A DNA stretch of 64,000 nucleotides from Timema cristinae. Taxonomy: Eukaryota; Arthropoda; Insecta; Phasmatodea; Timematidae. Below, in pieces: positions 44,463 to 55,012 of the stretch (the first letter of the stretch is position 1; the number at the start of each line of letters is the position of its first letter). The stretch is from assembly GCA_039000515.1 (NCBI GenBank), contig JBCFYV010009882.1:65080817-65144816 (forward strand), given 5' to 3'. Made by a program: the position numbers and the translations under genes. The notes under the pieces were generated by a model, which was given only the letters and a program-made list of their open reading frames with translations, was not told the DNA's origin and searched no databases.

Positions 44463-44488
44463 CTTAAGAATTGCTTTTTTCTTTTCAG

Positions 44489-44618
44489 GAAATTTGTGTA
44501 TGATAACTGGAGGTCGTAACTTAGGACGTGTAGGAACTGTTGTAAACAGAGAAAGGCATCCAGGATCCTTTGACATTGTTCATATTAAAGACTCCCAGGG
44601 GCACACCTTTGCTACAAG
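44489..44618 (+). CDS. RpS4: RpS4 exon 5
   Basis: Encodes codon 178 (Gly, split) to 220 and two bases of codon 221: '[19 protein letters not shown]', '[18 protein letters not shown]', 'HTFATR'. This is the KOW-motif part of eS4 (GG-x-N-x-GR-x-G). The acceptor is 'ttttcttttcag' and the donor GTAATTT. The donor is weaker than the others but in phase. Intron 4 before it is 8536 bp. Confidence 0.97.
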
Positions 44619-45956
44619 GTAATTTTTCTAAATTTGTATTAGATTTTTTATTAGTTCACCCAAATCCTTTTTACTTTCCCTACCTTACAGATAGATAGAC
44701 TATTGTGATTGTCAAAAAAAATCGAACACTAGATTTTGATTAATTTGACGTTTCTTGACCCCCCGTCCGAATTCGAAAAAGTGGTTTTTATATTTGTTGG
44801 TACCTCGAAGTAGATTCTGAACTGTTTTACCGATCAGCTAAAACTTGGTATCAAGATTTTCATAGAGTTGCCCCGAGGGGTTTTTGGAATTGTATATCTA
44901 ACCCTAAAATTAAGGATAGTTTACTTAAGGGCGAATGGAGAAAAAATCGGCTAACTATTTTGATTAAATTTCATTTCTAAGCATTGATAAATTTTACATA
45001 CAAAATGATTTTAAGTATCTCGGTTTGATGCGTAAACTTTAATTTTAAATCACATCTCCATAACTCTTTAAGATATGACATTATTTATCATTGCAAATAT
45101 GTAGGTCTATTTATATTAAAAATCATTTATTTGAAACATATTTTTATAAAATCATTAATTTTTAAGCTATAGTAATATACAAATATATAATATATTTTTT
45201 AACTTTTCAAACACTAAAAATAAAGTATTGCGACCATAAAGAAAATCCAACTCGAGATGTTGATTGTGGTTGGCTTTTAATAGTCGCTAGAACCTTAAAA
45301 AGTGTATTTTGCAATGCCGTAGATGTGTCTATTTATCCTTAAGAGTAGTTTAAATAGCTAAAAGAGAAAAAACTGATTTTCTCAAAATCACCTAACACTT
45401 TAGATTAAAATTCGTTGATTAAGATTATTAATCAAATTGATATTTTCATTTTCCCCATGAAAATGACTTTTTAAGTTACGTTACAGAAGCAGAAATTTCA
45501 GTATCTCCGCCACTATTGGAGATACTAATGACTTAACAGTGCAAAATTTTAGTACTATTAAAAATAAGAAACTTTTATTTGAAATATATGTTTATAAAAC
45601 CAATAGTTTCTGAGATATTGGCAAATATATTAATACAATTTTGTGAGCCTTAGTTTTACAGAAATACTAAAGTCTTAGCTCAATAATTCTCTAATTCCAT
45701 AGAGTAAGTAAATAAGTAAGTCTCTAAAAAGTTGATGTTCTTTTTCCTTTAATCTCTTAGTGGAAATGTTTGTACATCAATGATCTATCTCTATCATTTT
45801 AGATTCAATAGTCAATATTTACCTATTTTATTGGTCAAAATTTATAAATAAGGAATTTAATAGTAATGTGATAACCATAAGATGTGCAACCCCTAATAAA
45901 ATATCAAAAATTTTAACAGGAAGTTCATATAATTTACATTGTGTTTTTGTCTCCAG
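44619..45956. other. RpS4 intron 5
   Basis: AT-rich. It contains wording such as 'gacgtttcttgacccccc' and 'gagttgccccgaggggtttt' that looks like old repeat sequence, but no family could be named. No coding block. Confidence 0.5.
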
Positions 45957-46086
45957 GTTAAACAATGTTTTCATCATTGGTAAAGTGACAAAGTCTTATG
46001 TTTCTCTGCCGCGTGGTAAGGGTGTCAAGTTGAGTATTGCTGAAGAAAGAGACAAGAGACTTGCAGCTAAGGCAGCATCAAGCTGA
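45957..46086 (+). CDS. RpS4: RpS4 exon 6, C terminus and stop
   Basis: Completes codon 221 and encodes residues 222-263: '[20 protein letters not shown]', '[19 protein letters not shown]', then ASS and TGA. The '[18 protein letters not shown]' stretch is the family's conserved C-terminal signature. Acceptor 'tttgtctccag'. The short variable end after 'RLAAK' is normal for eS4. Confidence 0.97.
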
Positions 46087-46129
46087 GTGTTACTAACTGG
46101 ACTTTTACTGAATTGGCTTGATATGTTAG

Positions 46130-46394
46130 AATAAATATTAATGAATTCTTTGTTTTTGATTAATTTTATGTTGCATAAGTGTTGCAATTGTCATGTAATA
46201 AACCTTAGTTTTATAATGTAAGTTAATCATGTATAATACAAAATTAATGTGTTGGAAGTACAGAGAATTATTCCAAAATGTCACGCAGAGATAAAAATTG
46301 TGCTGTGATCTTGTGTAGTTCCTCATTTTTGTCACCATGTGTTGGATGATCCAAATGTGGTTGCAGGTCTGCCAAATAAAGTTTTACAATAAAA
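46130..46394 (+). terminator. Polyadenylation signals of RpS4
   Basis: AATAAA occurs at 46130-46135, 46197-46202, 46377-46382 and 46389-46394. The first is 44 bases past the stop. Ribosomal protein mRNAs have short 3' UTRs, so one of the first two is the likely signal. Which one is used cannot be told from sequence alone. Confidence 0.6.
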
Positions 46395-47384
46395 TTCCTT
46401 TGAAGAATTAAAATATTACTAATAAATAAAAAACTACTTATATTTAACCCTTTAGACTAGATATATATGACCAACATAACTGAATATATACTATTTGTAT
46501 TATTTGCCTATTTAAAAATCAAATTAACTAATTTTGTTTAAGGTTATATGGAAAGGGCTCTTAAAATTTAAAAGTAGTTAAATGTTCTTTGTGTTTATCT
46601 TGTTCAACAATGTCTGTTTATTAACTATCTTATCTACCCATACATTAATTAAACCTTTCCTTCTTCAAATCGAGAAAATAAATGTGTTGAGCACACTACT
46701 TGAGGTATGTTAGTATTTACTGCTATTATAGTTAAGATGAACCAAGTAACTAACACATTATATGATAACCATTATAGGGGTGTTAACATATTTAAAATAA
46801 CAGTGCTACTATTTTATAAGAGGCTGGCATTAATTGAAAAAAACTAGAATTATTCTAGAAGTTTAAGTTCCTAGCATAAGTCTTGGATTTTAACTCTACA
46901 AGGAGTAAGGAAATATTAATGGCATTTGACACCATCTCCTTCTATTCTATTTATTACTGTCGTAATTTATGTTTCGCCCCAGCTACTTAGCATTCTATTA
47001 ATTTTGTTAACAATTTTATCAAACCCAAATTTTGATTTTAAACTTTGTGTAACCTGCAACAGTTTTTTCAATAAACCCATTATCTTCGACACACTACGGT
47101 TTACTAATATGAAGCAGGTGCTAACACACATCAGTTAACTTTTACATTTGGAAAACTAGACTTGAAGACACATTTGTTCAGTTCAACATTTTTAAGCCGA
47201 GTGAGTGAAGCCATACTGTTACAGACATGTGTCACTTAGCAGACCTTGTTTTTGGTTGTCTCCAACCCATATATTGGATAAGTAAACATTTTAAAATATG
47301 TCACTACATTGCGGGATGGATATTATAATCATCATCATCATCAACAATGGTTTACAGCTTGTGGCCGGATCAGTTTAGCAAAAT
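46395..47384. other. no gene recognised
   Basis: AT-rich sequence downstream of RpS4. A short (ATC)n run is at about 47330. No domain or repeat identified. Confidence 0.5.
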
Positions 47385-48045
47385 GCCTTGATCGTCTTAT
47401 TTCCTTCCACCATTCTTCCCCCTTTATTGACTTCCATTACACTCCTCTCAGTCGCACACTTAATGTTATATTTTCTTTCTTGGTCTCCTCTGTTGTTTTT
47501 TTCTCCTAAATACTCCAGCTCCATAATTTTCTTTGGTTTTTGTTTCTTTTCTATCATTACCTGGCCATACCATCTCAGCACTGCTTCCTCTCCTCTCATA
47601 TACTTCTTATACCCCCACTCTTATCCGTACATCATTTCTAAACCTGTTTCTCATCATGAAAAATAGCATGATCTTCACACATTTCATTCCTTTGGTCTCC
47701 ACTTTCCTTCTCTCTCTTACATTCAATGTCCATGTTTCTGCTACAGATGTGAGTATGGGTACACATGATGTCCTACACAACACTGCTTTACACTTCAAAG
47801 GCATTTCTCTTCTCTATAGCAGGTATCTTACACACCTATAGAACAACCCTGCTACCCTTTTATTAGATCTTCTCTGTTCCCACTTCTCGCCTCATTCACG
47901 CTTTTGAGATATTTTACAATCTCTACCATCCAACTTTATAGCTTCACCAGTCCTGATCCTATTAATTTTCATTACTATCTCTTCACCATGCTAAACTTCA
48001 TTCCACAATCTTTCACCACCCCATTCCATTCCTGTAGCTGTTCCT
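47385..48045 (-). pseudogene. LINE reverse transcriptase, C-terminal piece
   Basis: Reading from 48045 down: 'EQLQEWNGVVKDCGMKFS', 'AIKLDGRD', 'CKAVLCRTSCVPILTS', 'AETWTLNVRERRKVE', then 'RWYGQVMIEKKQKPKKIM' at the left edge. These are the usual post-active-site and C-terminal words of animal LINE polymerases (LxxTxxxPxLxYGAETWT; RWxGHVxR). Stops and shifts are frequent. The piece continues, after a 4.9-kb interruption, the block 'MLFADDLMVWG' at 52917-53073. Confidence 0.8.
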
Positions 48046-48309
48046 GTGGGGGTATGGCTTCACCCCCCCTTATGCCCGGTGTACCGACCAGGGCCGGTCA
48101 TCAGTTTGTAGGAGAACGATGGAGATATCGTCGTTCTTTTGTGGATTTGTGTTATGAGTGTTGTTTTATTTGGATAATAGGATAGGAAGATCTCTTGTTC
48201 TGCATCTGTAACATAGATCCATGTTGAGCGCTTAGGGAACTGCCCTCTTAAGCCCTGCCATGGCCCTCTTTTCTACTCGTAGGTAATGGCGAGGAGTTAG
48301 TTCCAGTTT

Positions 48310-49500
48310 TAATACATTTATGTTGTAATTGATTTAGGAAGGAATACTAATTTTAATCCACCTGTAGTTAATTTTTGTCCTACAGTTAAACTATATGTAT
48401 ATCTTGCAAAAGGTTGGCCATTTTTGGTGTCTGGAGGTAGTAGTCTGTTATATTTGAATTTTGATTCAAGCTTTATTCTATATGACAATTTCATGTTACC
48501 ATCTTTGCTTTTGATTTTAGGACGTGTTAAGAATACTGCGGGTCTATTTACGTAATTTTGTATTTGATATTTTCTAATGTAGTCTTCTGTTTCTGAAGAT
48601 ACAGGCTATTGGTTCATGTTTGAGTTAACTCCATATATTCCAGGTGTCATATAATAAAAGTCAGTTTTATTTATAGTGTATTTGTCATAAAAATTTACCT
48701 GCACTTAATGGTTGTGATTCTACATTGAATAATTTAGAATGACCTGTAGCTATTTCACCGTATTTGAAGTTATCTGTTGTGTCACTTTGTTGTAATGTAT
48801 CTCTAACTCTTTTCCATGGAAACAATGATTGTTTGGCTGTGAATGTTTCTTCAATTACTTTTCTTACAGAGGTAACTATCATTAAATTTTGTGATGTTTC
48901 GAAGTCATATGTAGTGTATGATGTGCTACCTTGTGTTAATAGTATTTTTCTTAGTGTAACTTGGTTAGTTATTCTGAATTGAAAGTCACACATGTTCATT
49001 CCAATTACTGTAGCTGATAGTTGATTAAATATGGAAATACTTCTATTATTTGTGTCATCTTTTCCACCGTTAATCCAAAAATGAAATGCTTTATATGGTA
49101 AAATTACAGAGCTTTGATTGTCAGTAAATTCTAGATCATACCATCTGCATTGGATTACCTCACCTTTTATATATTCGACTGATATTGGAAACATCATGTT
49201 ATCAGTTGTTGGTATTATATTTTAACCATATCCGTTTTGTATACTTGACTGTTCAGTTTGTCCAAGTCCTATTTCACTAGCATTGTCACATTTTTCATTT
49301 TATGTGTGTCCCGTTTGTCAAGTTTTCCATGGTACCTGTAAAATTGACGAGTATTCAGTCGAATTGTTGTAAATTTCTCCTGTATAGTCAAGTCTGTCTT
49401 TGTTTGTAGCGTTATTTTGTATTATGTTTGCTAGTTCTGTAGTTATGTCATTAAAGTGGCTTACAATGTGATGGTAAAAGTCGTTTGTAGTCAAATTTTG
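48310..49500 (-). pseudogene. Putative capsid (VP) region of the parvovirus relic
   Basis: The longest open part is 49197-48685 (170 codons, starting 'MMFPISVEYIKGEV'). It ends just before 48685, and protein-like sequence goes on in another frame to about 48320 ('YMTPGIYGVNSN', 'RLLPPDTKNGQPFARY'). No motif proves a capsid. The call rests on its place directly downstream of an NS1 relic on the same strand, its size, and its Asn/Thr/Tyr-rich, beta-type wording. It could be another viral structural gene. The breaks show that it is not expressed as an intact protein. Confidence 0.55.
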
Positions 49501-50720
49501 TGTGGTGCTTTAATGAATTCTTTAGTGTTAGTATTGTAATGTTGTATAGTCTTATTGAATTCACGTTTTAATATCCGTTGACCTATAGGGGCAATTTCGT
49601 TGTCACATCATGTTGTTATTATTATTATTATTATTAGCACCGCGTCTTACTACCCGTTCGGGTTATACGCACCCCATGTTGTTAAAGGGTTATTAGTTGT
49701 CAAGAATATTGGAAGTCTTTTTATGTCTTCTTTGTCGGAGTGCTTAGTATCTGTTGGAACTGTTGCTCCTTCAAGAAGAAGGTTCCATGTGCCAACAGAA
49801 GTATAGTCAATTAACAGTTTTTCAAATAGTGCACGGGTTGCAGATTGGTCGTAGTGGAATCCTGTAGGTCTCTTTCTCAACTGATTTAGAGTTGGTTTTT
49901 CTCGACTGATTAGAGTTGGTTCCATATCACTGCTGAGTAATCTGATGATCATTGATTTACCTGTATTTGTTTTCCCTTGAATGACAAATCCATTGATTTT
50001 TTGGAATACTTTACTTTGTATTAATATGAAATCAGTGTAAAATTTTACTGGATCGATACTGTTTAAACTGAACCAATTTTCAATCCATAATAGATTTTAT
50101 ATTTTATATTCTGGTTATATGTTGTTAGATATAATTTGAAAGTAGTGTAGTTTTTTAGTTAATGCTTTTCTGGCAGTATTTTGTAATTTTAATACCATAT
50201 TTAAATATATGAGAACCGGATTGTTTTAAAATTTAAAGTAATACTGGTTCAGGTATTTCTTGTATAAACTGTTCATATGTTTTGATATTATTAGTATTTA
50301 CTAATTCTGTAAGATGGTCTACCATGGAGCTGCGTGTCTGTACCTTCATGAGGTGTTGTTGACCTATATATGGTTTTTTATTTTCAAAATAAGGTTCACA
50401 TTCGCCACGGCCATCAACATGATTTTCGTTGAAAGTCTTTATGTTATTGAATATATTTAGAAATTCTAATATTTGACTTCCAACCTGAATGAATCTTCAC
50501 AAACCTTTGCAGAGTATATAGAAAACAAATCTTTTGAGGTAATGGATGCATTTTAGAGACAAATGAGCTCCTATACCTTTTGCAGATTCACCTTCAATGA
50601 ATTTAATAACTCGGCTGACGACCCTACGACAGTTTGTTTCGGAGGTTGACTTGATTGTGTGGAAGTGGTCGCCGTGGTTAAAGAGGATTAACCGGGGGAG
50701 TTTGTTCTTTGGGGTGTTAT
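49500..50720 (-). pseudogene. NS1 (replication initiator/helicase) relic
   Basis: Nuclease part near 50650-50690 with an HUH-type motif, 'GDHFHTIK'. Superfamily 3 helicase part at about 50010-49650: Walker A 'GKTNTGKS' (near 49960), then 'LLLEGATVPTDTK', and the motif C region 'LPIFLTTNNPLTTW' (near 49700). In living viruses NS1 nicks the origin and unwinds DNA. Several stops break it. The last open part runs into a SINE tail at 49618-49673, which adds a few foreign residues and a stop. Protein-like sequence resumes beyond the SINE. The motifs are diagnostic of parvovirus NS1, and the genus was not resolved. Confidence 0.85.
49618..49673 (-). mobile_element. SINE 3' tail alone, inside the NS1 relic
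   Basis: TTA repeats, then 'gcaccgcgtcttactacccg' and 'ttcgggttatacgcaccc': the shared SINE tail in reverse, about 40 bp plus repeats, with no body. The exact 10-bp target duplication CATGTTGTTA is at 49608-49617 and 49674-49683. It is younger than the viral integration. Confidence 0.88.
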
Positions 50721-51186
50721 GATATTTTTTTTTTCTTTGAAGGAGAGAGTTCCTCCTCTGATGACGAAGGTGTAGAGGACGGATTGTGTTTGTTCGTCTC
50801 CTTCGTTATCTTCGGGTTTACAACTGCCGAGAACAGACATCGCATCTTGATCGACCATAGTAATGGACCCTCTATGTTGATAGATGTAAAATCTCTATCT
50901 GCCTGCCTAGTATTACCTTTTTGACTATCTGTAGTGTTGGTGTATTGTACAGCTTTGGTTGTTCTGTGTTGTTGCCCATTTGTATGCATGTCCTTTTTGG
51001 CTTGTAAAAGTCCATGTGTGTCACTTTTTTTTCACTAGTCTTTCTCAAAGAGGTCTTGAGCTTACATTTGTGATCTGAGAATATATTATCCTTGAATTTT
51101 CTGAGTTGTATATTATTTGTATGTGTCTCGCTAGGTTTGTTAAGGGTTCTAATTCTTTTGATTGTACAAACATGTCCTCCAACCAT
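50717..51186 (-). pseudogene. Upstream coding part of the parvovirus relic
   Basis: Two overlapping - strand open parts, 51186-50872 and 50989-50717, both Lys/Arg/Ser-rich, the second with an acidic-basic end ('SSSEEELSPSKKKK'). In densoviruses the NS1 N terminus and other NS proteins overlap in this position. Which one this represents cannot be told. The assignment rests on position only. Confidence 0.4.
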
Positions 51187-51190
51187 TTCT

Positions 51191-52815
51191 GTAAGTGAGT
51201 TGTCGGTAATTTTGGTGGCTGGTCCGTTTTTTGAATCTAGAATTCTATCACCAATTGTCTTGGTGAAACACGAAACTTGTGTCCCACTGTCAATTCCACG
51301 GTCGCGTCCTTATCCCATCCCCAAGGGGTCTTCCCCATATAGGCACAGTAAACACAACTTATGGGGGTGTATATGGGAGGTATAAGTTACAGTGTAACTG
51401 CAATTATTGATTGCTATACTTCTTCTTTCTCCCCCCATGTATCACCATGTAGACATTTAGCCTAGCCCCCCCTCCCCCCCAACCTGTGTTACGTAACTTT
51501 ACTCACCAAGAATGAATGCAATTTTTTTATAAAGGAAGTTTTGTGATACTAAATGAATGATTCAGATTTAATACTTCTTAAAATCCATTTTAAATCCTGA
51601 ACATAAATGATTTCAGAGAGTATTATTATTTATGGATGGCTACACAGAGAGATAAGACAAAACACAAGTACAGACATAAATACTTCAAGCTCTAATTCCT
51701 CATGTTCATGAGGAAAAACCTCTGCTATTTTTATGTTATGGATGCCAGGTTTGCGATTTGAGTAAGAGCCAGATGGCACTTCTATGTGCCTAGTAGGTTA
51801 GCCCTTTTCTGTAGTCAAGCTACATGATGTTGAAGTGCCCACATACGATACTTGATGGTGGGGGAAGACATCTTTCTTAATATTTTGCACTTTTTTGATA
51901 TCATCATATAGAGAGATATTTAAACAATTCTAGTCATACAACTTTTCTACATTATATTTTGGATTACTCTACAATTTTACTTTAGTTAACTTATCAATAC
52001 CTAGACTCATGTTTCGTTCCAACCTCGATCCTGGATCCTGGCTTTACTCTCGAAAAAGACTAGATGGCCAATGAAGTGGAGATCGGGTTTTAAATACCTG
52101 TCGGGTGTATTTAGAGTGGCTTTTCCTAAAGGGTTTTATAGTCTCTCTCCATGTTAATGAGAGTAGATTACCTCTAATATTCTACCTTCCTCATTTCTAC
52201 TCCATTAGATAAATATAATAAATAATAACTACAATTTGACTATATCATCCTCAAAAATGTACACTAAAAAGGGAGAATTCTAAAGATAATCTACCAGCAT
52301 TTGAATGGAGGGAGAGCGGGAAACCATTTAGGAAAAGCAACCCTCAGTATATCTGGCTGGTAATCTAATCCCATCCTCGTTTTGAAGAAATTAGTTTTGT
52401 TTTTGTGCAAAAACAAGCGATTGTTCACGGCCTATGTAAAAGAATGTGCAGTAGGAATTTAAATTATACTAAAACTCCAAGTATAAATTAATGCCGCTTC
52501 GACTGACAGCTGCTATCCAACTAAAAGCTCTTGAAGGGGTCAGTAAATTGGACAAATTTAAACAAGTGCGCCGAGTATAAACATGTCACTGTCATGCACA
52601 TGAAAATATGTTTTTTCTAATGTGCTTGGCGTTCGTAGTCTCGGGCAGACAATAAAACCCAAGCGCATTCGAAATACAAAGACAAAAAGTAAGTACTAAG
52701 CTTGCATTTTCAACACTACAGATATTCGGAAGTTATCTATAAGTATGTTTATCAAAGGTGATCACATGAACAATAGTATTATTTTTGAACATTAGAATTT
52801 GAGTATAAGATCTGT
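51191..52815. other. no gene; SINE-B scraps
   Basis: A SINE-B body fragment lies at about 52050-52230 (+; 'ggagatcgggttttaaatac', 'ctctctccatgttaatgaga') and another at about 52295-52375 (-; 'gggagagcgggaaaccattt'). Positions about 51440-51510 repeat part of the small element at 52816-52916 ('tcaccatgtagacattta', 'gttacgtaac'). The rest is unremarkable. Confidence 0.5.
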
Positions 52816-52916
52816 TGTTACGTAACACTTTGATGTACCCCACCCTCCCCCCATGTAACACCATGTAGACATTAGATCTCCACCCCCCCTTCCCCCCAAA
52901 GCGTTATGTGGTTTAT
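52816..52916. mobile_element. Small MITE-like sequence at the LINE breakpoint
   Basis: From 'tgttacgtaacactttgatg' to 'aaagcgttatgtggtttatg', then 'gacacccc'. The two ends are roughly inverted (gttacgtaacactttg against the reverse complement of caaagcgttatgtgg), around C-rich and 'accatgtagacatt' sequence. A related stretch at about 51440-51510 is in the same orientation. It directly abuts the truncated LINE block. Confidence 0.5.
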
Positions 52917-53073
52917 GGACACCCCATACCATCAAGTCATCAGCAAACAACATGGCCTTCATACTTTCCTCTCCTAGCTTCCTTGCTACACTATTCGTGA
53001 TAATTTCCATTACCATTATAAAGAGTAGGGTTGAAAGACCACTACCCTGCTTAACTCATTTATTTATTTATTT
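52917..53073 (-). pseudogene. LINE reverse transcriptase, active-site piece
   Basis: From 53073 down: 'KQGSGLSTLLFIMVMEI' (block B, xQGSxLSPLLF), 'NSVARKLGEESMKAMLF' and the catalytic 'FADDLMVWG', at which point the LINE stops. Both aspartates of the FADD box are kept. On its right a SINE-A separates it from the preceding RT part; on its left the gene resumes at 48045. Confidence 0.85.
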
Positions 53074-53372
53074 AGAACCGGTGACTGATGGTCTAGGGGT
53101 AAGGTGTCAGACTTATGTGCTGCAGGTACAGGGTTCAATCCTCGGTCCCGGCACAGATTTATCTTATTGCCAAACTCTCCCTCCACCTCTGACAATACAT
53201 GTATTAATCACAACTTATGAATGTGTGGAGTGACAGACCTCCACCGTGGTTCAGATCCCATGTTAAAGTGTAGGGCCTCCATTTCATCTCGCAATCACCC
53301 TACCATCACACATTAGCAAAAGTACTTACAACCCAAATGGGTAGTAAGATATGGTACTAATAATAATAATAA
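53074..53372 (+). mobile_element. SINE-A, full length, inside the LINE
   Basis: Head 'ggtgactgatggtctagggg' with B box 'gggttcaatcctcggtcccg'; body 'ccaccgtggttcagatccca'; tail 'cttacaacccaaatgggtag' and AAT. A target duplication ATTTATTT at 53066-53073 and 53373-53380 is likely, but this simple sequence proves little. Second full-length SINE-A of the window. Confidence 0.82.
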
Positions 53373-53380
53373 ATTTATTT

Positions 53381-53874
53381 GGCGCCACTCCGTCCACCCC
53401 TTCTTCTATCACAACTCGGGTTATCCTCATACATACTCTTTACTCATTACAACTCTTCTTCCCACTCCAACTTCTTCCATCACTTTTCATATTTTATTTT
53501 CTATCCATTATCATATAGCTTTTCCACATCCATATATATTACCAAATCATACCTTCTTTTCATCAGCTATTGTATGGTGAAGATCAAGTATCTTGTAGGC
53601 CTTTGTTCCCTTCAATCCATGTTGTTCCTCTATCCACCTTCCTTTCTTCCATTTTCTTTCTTATCTTAACCATTGTAGTTTCACTTCTCCAGTAGTTCTT
53701 ATCATTTTCACATTTCGTCCAAACCTGGGGCTTTTACCTCTTTCATCCTTTAATGCATCCTCCATCTCTCTCCATGTGGAGCCCTATTCCTCCTGTTCTG
53801 CTAATTCTTCATACTCCACTGATTCCCTCCCATACCCTTTCAGAGTTAAACATTTTAAAATATCCCCTCCATAA
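53381..53874 (-). pseudogene. LINE piece before the active site
   Basis: Pyrimidine-rich on +, so read on -: 'GRESVEYEELAEQEE', 'TWREMEDALKDERGKSP', 'WIEEQHGLKGTKAYKILDL', with several stops. This matches the linker and early RT part of the LINE (palm and fingers, ahead of block B). The integrase-bearing TIR element abuts its upstream end at 53875. Confidence 0.6.
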
Positions 53875-54199
53875 TGTTACCAGCAATATGTGGAATCCAA
53901 ACATTCTATAAAATGCCTCAGTTTTCTCTTAAATGCCCAAGTGGTTTTGGCAAAGTATAAAATAAATTAGTTTTGCCGTTGTTTTTCATACTTTTCCTAG
54001 GAAATGTATGGAATACCGAAAACATTTTAGTTAAAGTATTAATAAAACAAATTTAATTCCTTGAATCAAAATATTTATTAACAAATATACCAATTCTTTT
54101 AAACAGTGCACTTAGGTCGCCACTATTACTATTAATAGTCTATTAAAGTTATGATTTGAAAAATTAAAATATACATCTCACACAGGTACAATATAAATA

Positions 54200-54680
54200 A
54201 TGCTCTTGATAAGTACGTTGACTATTGTTTATTAAAGCAAGCAGAGCTAAAATGACACTTGGAATTACACATTACCTTCTTTGTAACACAAAAATATTTC
54301 ATTGTTTGGCACTTTGTACACATGCACTTCAAAAATGAATCAAATACAAGAAAAAATAAAATTACTCTTAATAAGTTCATTGAAGTTATTTACTAAAGCA
54401 AGCAGAGCTAAAATTACACTTGGAGTTACACAATACATTCTTTGAAACACAAACTCATTTCATTGTTTGGCAATTGGCATTGCAAATGCACTACAAAAAT
54501 AAATCAAACAAATAAAATAAAACAAAATTGCTCTTGATACGTTCATTGAGGGTATTGTTTATTAAAGCAAGCAGAGCTAAAATGACACTTGGAATTACAC
54601 AGTACCTTCTTTGAAACACAAAAATATTTCATTGTTTGGTACTTCCATTTTGCACATACACTTCAAAAATCCTTGGCCAG
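54200..54680. repeat. Three tandem copies of ~165 bp
   Basis: Units start at about 54205, 54372 and 54538. Each has 'aaagcaagcagagctaaaat', 'cacttgg(a/g)(a/g)ttacac', and 'tttcattgtttgg', and ends near 'cttcaaaaat' or 'actacaaaaat'. Units 1 and 3 are closest. They lie between the transposase gene and the left TIR of the Ginger-like element, where repeated transposase-binding sequence is sometimes found. Confidence 0.85.
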
Positions 54681-55012
54681 TACCTGTATATTGCTGAGTT
54701 TCACAAGATCCTAGGGATATTTCTTGTCAAAAGGGATATCTGCTAATGCAATTGAGTTTTTCCTGCATAAAGAAAACTGTGATCTTGCATATAGTTGCTT
54801 TAAGACCCTTTGCGATGTTCCTAGCTTAGAAACACCTTCACTCGTAAAATCTATTATGATGGCCAAAATGTTTCGAGCATATCCTCTGCCTTTATCTACA
54901 TCAGGTTTGGGAACTCAAACCATCATAGCGCCTTTTATAGCTGGAGGAAACTTGTTGTCAGTCAGACATTACACATTATTCATTTTCTTTGCCTGTTGCT
55001 ATAAGCTATTCC

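Larger units (their letters stand above)
48300..51190 (-). mobile_element. Endogenous densovirus-like element (parvovirus relic)
   Basis: On the - strand it shows the parvovirus order, non-structural gene first (about 51186-49500) and a presumed capsid gene after it (about 49500-48310). A SINE tail has inserted within the first. Both genes are broken by stops and frameshifts, so this is an old genomic copy and not a virus. The ends are approximate: no terminal hairpins were recognised. It lies between two pieces of one LINE gene. Confidence 0.8.

Noticed and set aside
44361..44622. Poly-Asn and poly-Leu ORFs
   Set aside because: Translation of the (TTA)n microsatellite. The upstream part of the + strand frame is intron; only the part after 44488 is RpS4 exon 5.
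53379..53669. 96-residue + strand ORF
   Set aside because: Pyrimidine-rich complement of the LINE gene, which is coded on the other strand.
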